From assembly GCA_964532175.1 (NCBI GenBank), contig CAZHGP010000050.1, forward strand, positions 1-7,721: 7,721 nucleotides of DNA. The letters are read 5' to 3'. The notes under the pieces are model-generated. The model did no database searches. It saw only the letters and a list, made by a program, of their open reading frames with translations, and was not told the origin of the DNA. The first letter of the stretch is position 1, and every line of letters starts with the position of its first letter. Positions 5,467 through 7,721 of the stretch are shown here, in pieces. Origin of the DNA: JAVZCJ01 sp964532175 (GTDB lineage: Archaea; Thermoproteota; Nitrososphaeria_A; Caldarchaeales; JAVZCJ01). The position numbers were made by a program, and so were the translations under genes.

Positions 5467-5949
5467 TTGGATTCATTTATATTACCTAAAAAGATTGAGA
5501 AAAGGCTAAAAGAAGAGTCTGAAAAAACTGGAATTTCAGAAGAAGAACTAATGTTAGAGGCTTTATCAAAAATTCTTAATGAACCTCTTGATCCAGAAAC
5601 AAAAGTTGAAATTCATTTAAAACTCTCAGAAAAGTACATGAAAGATACAGAAGATTTCTTATTAAAAAAGGATTATGTTCAAGCATCAGAAAAAGCTTGA
5701 GAGGCAGCTTCACAAATTGTTAAGGCTTTAGCTGCAAAAGAAGGAAAAGAACTTAGAAGTCATAAAGAATTGCATAAATATGTTACAGAATTGAGTAAAG
5801 AGAAAAAAGATAAGGAGATTATGACATTTTGGTTCTCAGCAACTTCTCTTCATCAAAACTTCTATGAAAATTGGTTTCCTGAAGAAGCTGTAAGAAATGC
5901 TATAGAAAATGTTAAAAGCTTTATAGAGAAATTAAGTAAACTTTTATGA
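5467..5949 (+). pseudogene. PaREP1-family protein interrupted by one in-frame TGA at codon 78
   Basis: Read through one TGA at 5698-5700, the frame codes for 160 residues that match PaREP1 along the whole length. Before the TGA: an N-terminal segment (5-38, LPKKIEKRLKEESEKTG and the following helix) that recalls a ribbon-helix-helix half, then KDYVQASEKA (68-77). After it: EAASQIVKALAAKEG (79-93), ELRSHKEL (95-102), and the family ending SLHQNFYENWFPEEA (127-141) with a final helix. PaREP1 proteins usually read ASEKxWxAA here, so the TGA replaces an expected Trp (TGG to TGA, one base). PaREP1 is a crenarchaeal paralogue family of unknown function, which I recall being grouped with HEPN-like helical domains; R97 and H99 could be the related polar residues, but this is weak. 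The TTG at 5467 has GAGTGAG 5 bases upstream. It may be a recent pseudogene, a read-through gene, a 77-residue truncated protein or a sequence error. Confidence 0.75.
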
Positions 5950-6263
5950 AAGAAACGTTTAAGCTTTGACTTTTTCTCTTATTACTAAGTTAAGAATAAA
6001 TAGAAAGCGTAAATTTATGAAGAAAGTTTATCTCTTTACTTGTTCTTTTAATAACAATTTCTTTAGTTTATAAAATGAAAATTTTCTAAGAAGTATTAAT
6101 TCTTCCAATTTTAGATTTAGAAGATAAAAAAAATGATTAATGGGATTTCATTCTTCACTTAGAAAATTATCTAAATTCTATAAAAAATTAAATAGTTTAG
6201 AGATGAATTTTGGAGAATATAAAAATAAATATTAATGCTTTATTTTATTCTTAATGATGAGGG
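5950..6263 (+). other. Gene-free AT-rich intergenic region before the phosphohexomutase
   Basis: No family-recognisable ORF is seen on either strand. Right after the PaREP1 stop, AAACGTTT (5953-5960) and AAGCTT (5961-5966) palindromes precede a T-rich stretch (5971-5980) that could end transcription. An ATG at 6017 opens an 18-codon ORF; one frame over, bases 6021-6086 code for a basic-hydrophobic stretch beginning RKFISLLVLLITISLVYK, like a signal or membrane segment but without its own start. The 3' end holds an AT-rich promoter candidate for the next gene, around TATAAAAATAAATATTA (6218-6234), implying a very short leader. Confidence 0.5.
6216..6234 (+). promoter_or_regulatory. Candidate promoter of the phosphohexomutase gene
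   Basis: GGAGAA followed by TATAAAAATAAATATTA lies 30-46 bases before the ATG at 6264. With usual archaeal spacing, transcription would start about 6248-6256, giving a leader of roughly 8-16 bases, which suits the poor ribosome site seen. In such AT-rich DNA the match is weak evidence. Confidence 0.35.
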
Positions 6264-7637
6264 ATGGATATTAAAGAGGAAATTTTTAGAGCATATGACA
6301 TTAGAGGAATATATGGAAAAGATTTAAATGAAGAAATTGCTGAAATTATTGGTAAAGCATTTGGAACATTTATAGGAGAAAATAAGAAGGTTGCTATAGG
6401 AAAAGATGTAAGAATTAGCAGTGAAAATTTAGAGAAATCTTTTATTAAAGGATTATTAAAAACTGGATGCCAAATAATTCCATTAGGTTTAATTCATACT
6501 CCCTTATTATATTTTGTTATAATACATTATTCTTTAGATGGAGGAGTAATGATTAGTGCTAGTCATAATCCTCCAGAATGGAATGGTTTTAAATTATGTA
6601 AAGAAAAAGCTATTCTATGCGGTCAAGGAATGGGAATGGAAGAAATAAAATCAATAGCCTTTTCTCAAAAATTTAAAATTTCAAATAAAGGTAAAATTAT
6701 TGAAAAAAGGAATATAATAGAAGAATATAAAAAATTTATTTTAAGCAAAGTTAATATTGAAAAAGGTTTAAGAATAGGTATAGACCCTGGGAATGGTTCA
6801 TGTTCAATAATTGCTAAAAAAATACTTGAAGAAAAAGGTTTGGAAGTTTTTTCTATAAATGATTTTCCAGATGGAAGATTTCCAGCTCATTTACCTGAAC
6901 CAAATGAAGAAAATCTTAAAGAATTACAAAAATTAGTAATAGAAAAAAATTTAGATTTTGGAGTAGGTTTCGATGGAGATGGTGATAGAGCTGTTTTTAT
7001 AGACAATAAAGGTAGAATAATAAGAGGAGATATAGCTTTAGCAATTTTAGTTAATCATTATTTAACAAAAGAAAAACCTGAAAAAATTGTTTATGAAGTT
7101 AGTTGTTCAAAAGCATTAGAAGAAACTATTAGAAAGAAAGGAGGCATACCTATAATTAGTCGTGTTGGACATGCTTTTATTTTAGATAAAATGATTAATG
7201 AAAATGCTTTATTTGGAGGAGAAATAAGTAGTCATTTATATTTTAGAGAAATATATGGATTAGATGATTCAATTTTTGCTTGTTTAAAAATAGCCGAATT
7301 ATTATCTCAATCAAATTCTAATTTATCTGAACTAGTTGAAAAAATTCCGAAATATCATTCTATTTCACCAAAGAATTTTGATTGTCCAGATAATTTAAAA
7401 TTTAAAATTGTGGAAGAATTAAAAAATGAAATGATTAAAGAAGGATATAAAACAATTGCAATAGATGGAGTTAGAGTTGAATTGAATGAGGGGTGGTTCC
7501 TTATAAGAGCATCAAACACTCAACCTCAAATAAGAATGATAGCTGAAGCAAAAAATGAAGAAGCATTAAATAAAATAATAAATTTTGCTAAAGAAAAATT
7601 ATTTGAAAAATTAAAAGAAGAAAATGTTATAAGGTAA
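6264..7637 (+). CDS. Phosphomannomutase/phosphoglucomutase (alpha-D-phosphohexomutase)
   Basis: This enzyme moves phosphate between C6 and C1 of hexoses (Man-6-P/Man-1-P and probably Glc-6-P/Glc-1-P), feeding nucleotide-sugar and glycan synthesis. The 457 residues are full length. All four active-site loops are visible: phosphoserine loop SASHNPPEWNGFK (98-110) with Ser100, metal loop DGDGDR (237-242), sugar loop GEISSH (319-324; most PMM/PGM enzymes have GExSGH) and phosphate loop RASNTQP (415-421), where the usual Glu of SNTEP is Gln420. The N-terminus IFRAYDIRGIYG is typical and supports the ATG at 6264; nearby ATGs at 6254 and 6257 are out of frame. The ribosome site is poor (GAGGG abuts the ATG), so the mRNA may be nearly leaderless. 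A phosphoglucosamine mutase is less likely given GEISSH and SNT rather than the GEqSGH/SGT pattern. The next gene starts 6 bases downstream. Confidence 0.93.
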   Translation: MDIKEEIFRAYDIRGIYGKDLNEEIAEIIGKAFGTFIGENKKVAIGKDVRISSENLEKSFIKGLLKTGCQIIPLGLIHTPLLYFVIIHYSLDGGVMISASHNPPEWNGFKLCKEKAILCGQGMGMEEIKSIAFSQKFKISNKGKIIEKRNIIEEYKKFILSKVNIEKGLRIGIDPGNGSCSIIAKKILEEKGLEVFSINDFPDGRFPAHLPEPNEENLKELQKLVIEKNLDFGVGFDGDGDRAVFIDNKGRIIRGDIALAILVNHYLTKEKPEKIVYEVSCSKALEETIRKKGGIPIISRVGHAFILDKMINENALFGGEISSHLYFREIYGLDDSIFACLKIAELLSQSNSNLSELVEKIPKYHSISPKNFDCPDNLKFKIVEELKNEMIKEGYKTIAIDGVRVELNEGWFLIRASNTQPQIRMIAEAKNEEALNKIINFAKEKLFEKLKEENVIR

Positions 7638-7643
7638 ATTATA

Positions 7644-7721
7644 ATGTTTCTTTATTTAAGACAAGCAATATCTTTAATAATGCTATTAATATGTTCTTAT
7701 GAAGATATTAAAACAAGAGAA
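7644..7721 (+). CDS. Probable archaeal A24 prepilin/preflagellin peptidase, N-terminal fragment (runs off window)
   Basis: Twenty-six codons are visible, open to the window end. The ATG at 7644 has AAGGT (7631-7635) 8 bases upstream, overlapping the end of the phosphohexomutase gene; the 6-base gap suggests cotranscription. The peptide begins with a hydrophobic helix (residues about 8-17) and then reads SYEDIKTRE, resembling the first catalytic Asp motif of aspartic prepilin peptidases (FlaK/PibD/EppA type), which places D21 at the membrane face. These enzymes cleave class III signal peptides of archaellins and pilins. With only 26 residues the call rests on helix plus D-x-x-x-R-E and could be wrong. 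Confidence 0.6.
   Translation, partial: MFLYLRQAISLIMLLICSYEDIKTRE

Noticed and set aside
5467..5949. UGA-to-Trp genetic code reassignment, or selenocysteine at codon 78
   Set aside because: All 16 Trp codons I count in the genes here are TGG. In an AT-rich recoded genome most would be TGA, and UGA ends several full-length genes. The TGA sits at an expected Trp, not a Cys/Sec, and I see no GC-rich SECIS-like hairpin.
5467..5949. HEPN-type toxin-antitoxin pair around the PaREP1 gene
   Set aside because: No nucleotidyltransferase or other antitoxin-like gene lies next to it, and a clear R-x4-6-H ribonuclease motif is not seen; R97 and H99 are too close together for it.
5950..6263. tRNA, structured RNA or CRISPR array in the gene-free stretch
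   Set aside because: There is no GC-rich block, cloverleaf-like pairing, TTCRA-type T-loop or regularly spaced direct repeat; composition is uniformly AT-rich.

Overview
The window looks like archaeal chromosome from a very AT-rich genome, probably a thermophilic or anaerobic member of Thermoproteota/TACK. This is inferred from gene content: a stand-alone SufC-SufB pair for Fe-S assembly, a DUF123 GIY-YIG protein, a stand-alone NAD(P)H-hydrate dehydratase, an archaeal-type phosphohexomutase, the start of a likely archaeal prepilin peptidase, and a PaREP1-family gene (a family first seen as a Pyrobaculum paralogue group). TATA/BRE-like promoters, GGTGA-type ribosome sites and GTG/TTG-type start choices agree. 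No rRNA, tRNA, CRISPR array, IS element or integrase is visible.

Layout. Bases 1-456 (+) hold the 3' part of a TrmO/TsaA tRNA methyltransferase. It converges on, and shares its stop bases with, a LarA-like nickel-pincer racemase gene (453-1694, -). A gene-free AT-rich stretch of about 310 bases follows, with a poly-T terminator candidate, a hairpin and an orphan ribosome-binding site. The minus-strand operon sufC > sufB > DUF123 occupies 4391-2005: sufC and sufB overlap by 25 bases, and the DUF123 gene starts 12 bases after sufB and in the same frame. An 87-base divergent region with a perfect 10-bp palindromic TATA-like element separates sufC from nnrD (4479-5345, +). Next comes a PaREP1-family gene (5467-5949, +) with a good promoter, interrupted by one in-frame TGA where the family is expected to have Trp. 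A second gene-free stretch (5950-6263) precedes a phosphomannomutase/phosphoglucomutase gene (6264-7637, +), which is followed after 6 bases by the first 26 codons of a probable A24 prepilin peptidase that runs off the window.

Functionally this is mostly housekeeping: tRNA modification, Fe-S assembly, nicotinamide cofactor repair, sugar-phosphate supply and perhaps pilin processing. Four points deserve a second look: the TGA in the PaREP1 gene, a Ser in place of an expected catalytic His in the LarA-like protein, a C-terminal CxxC on SufC, and the in-frame UGA junction between sufB and the DUF123 gene. I do not see a clearly new multi-gene system.
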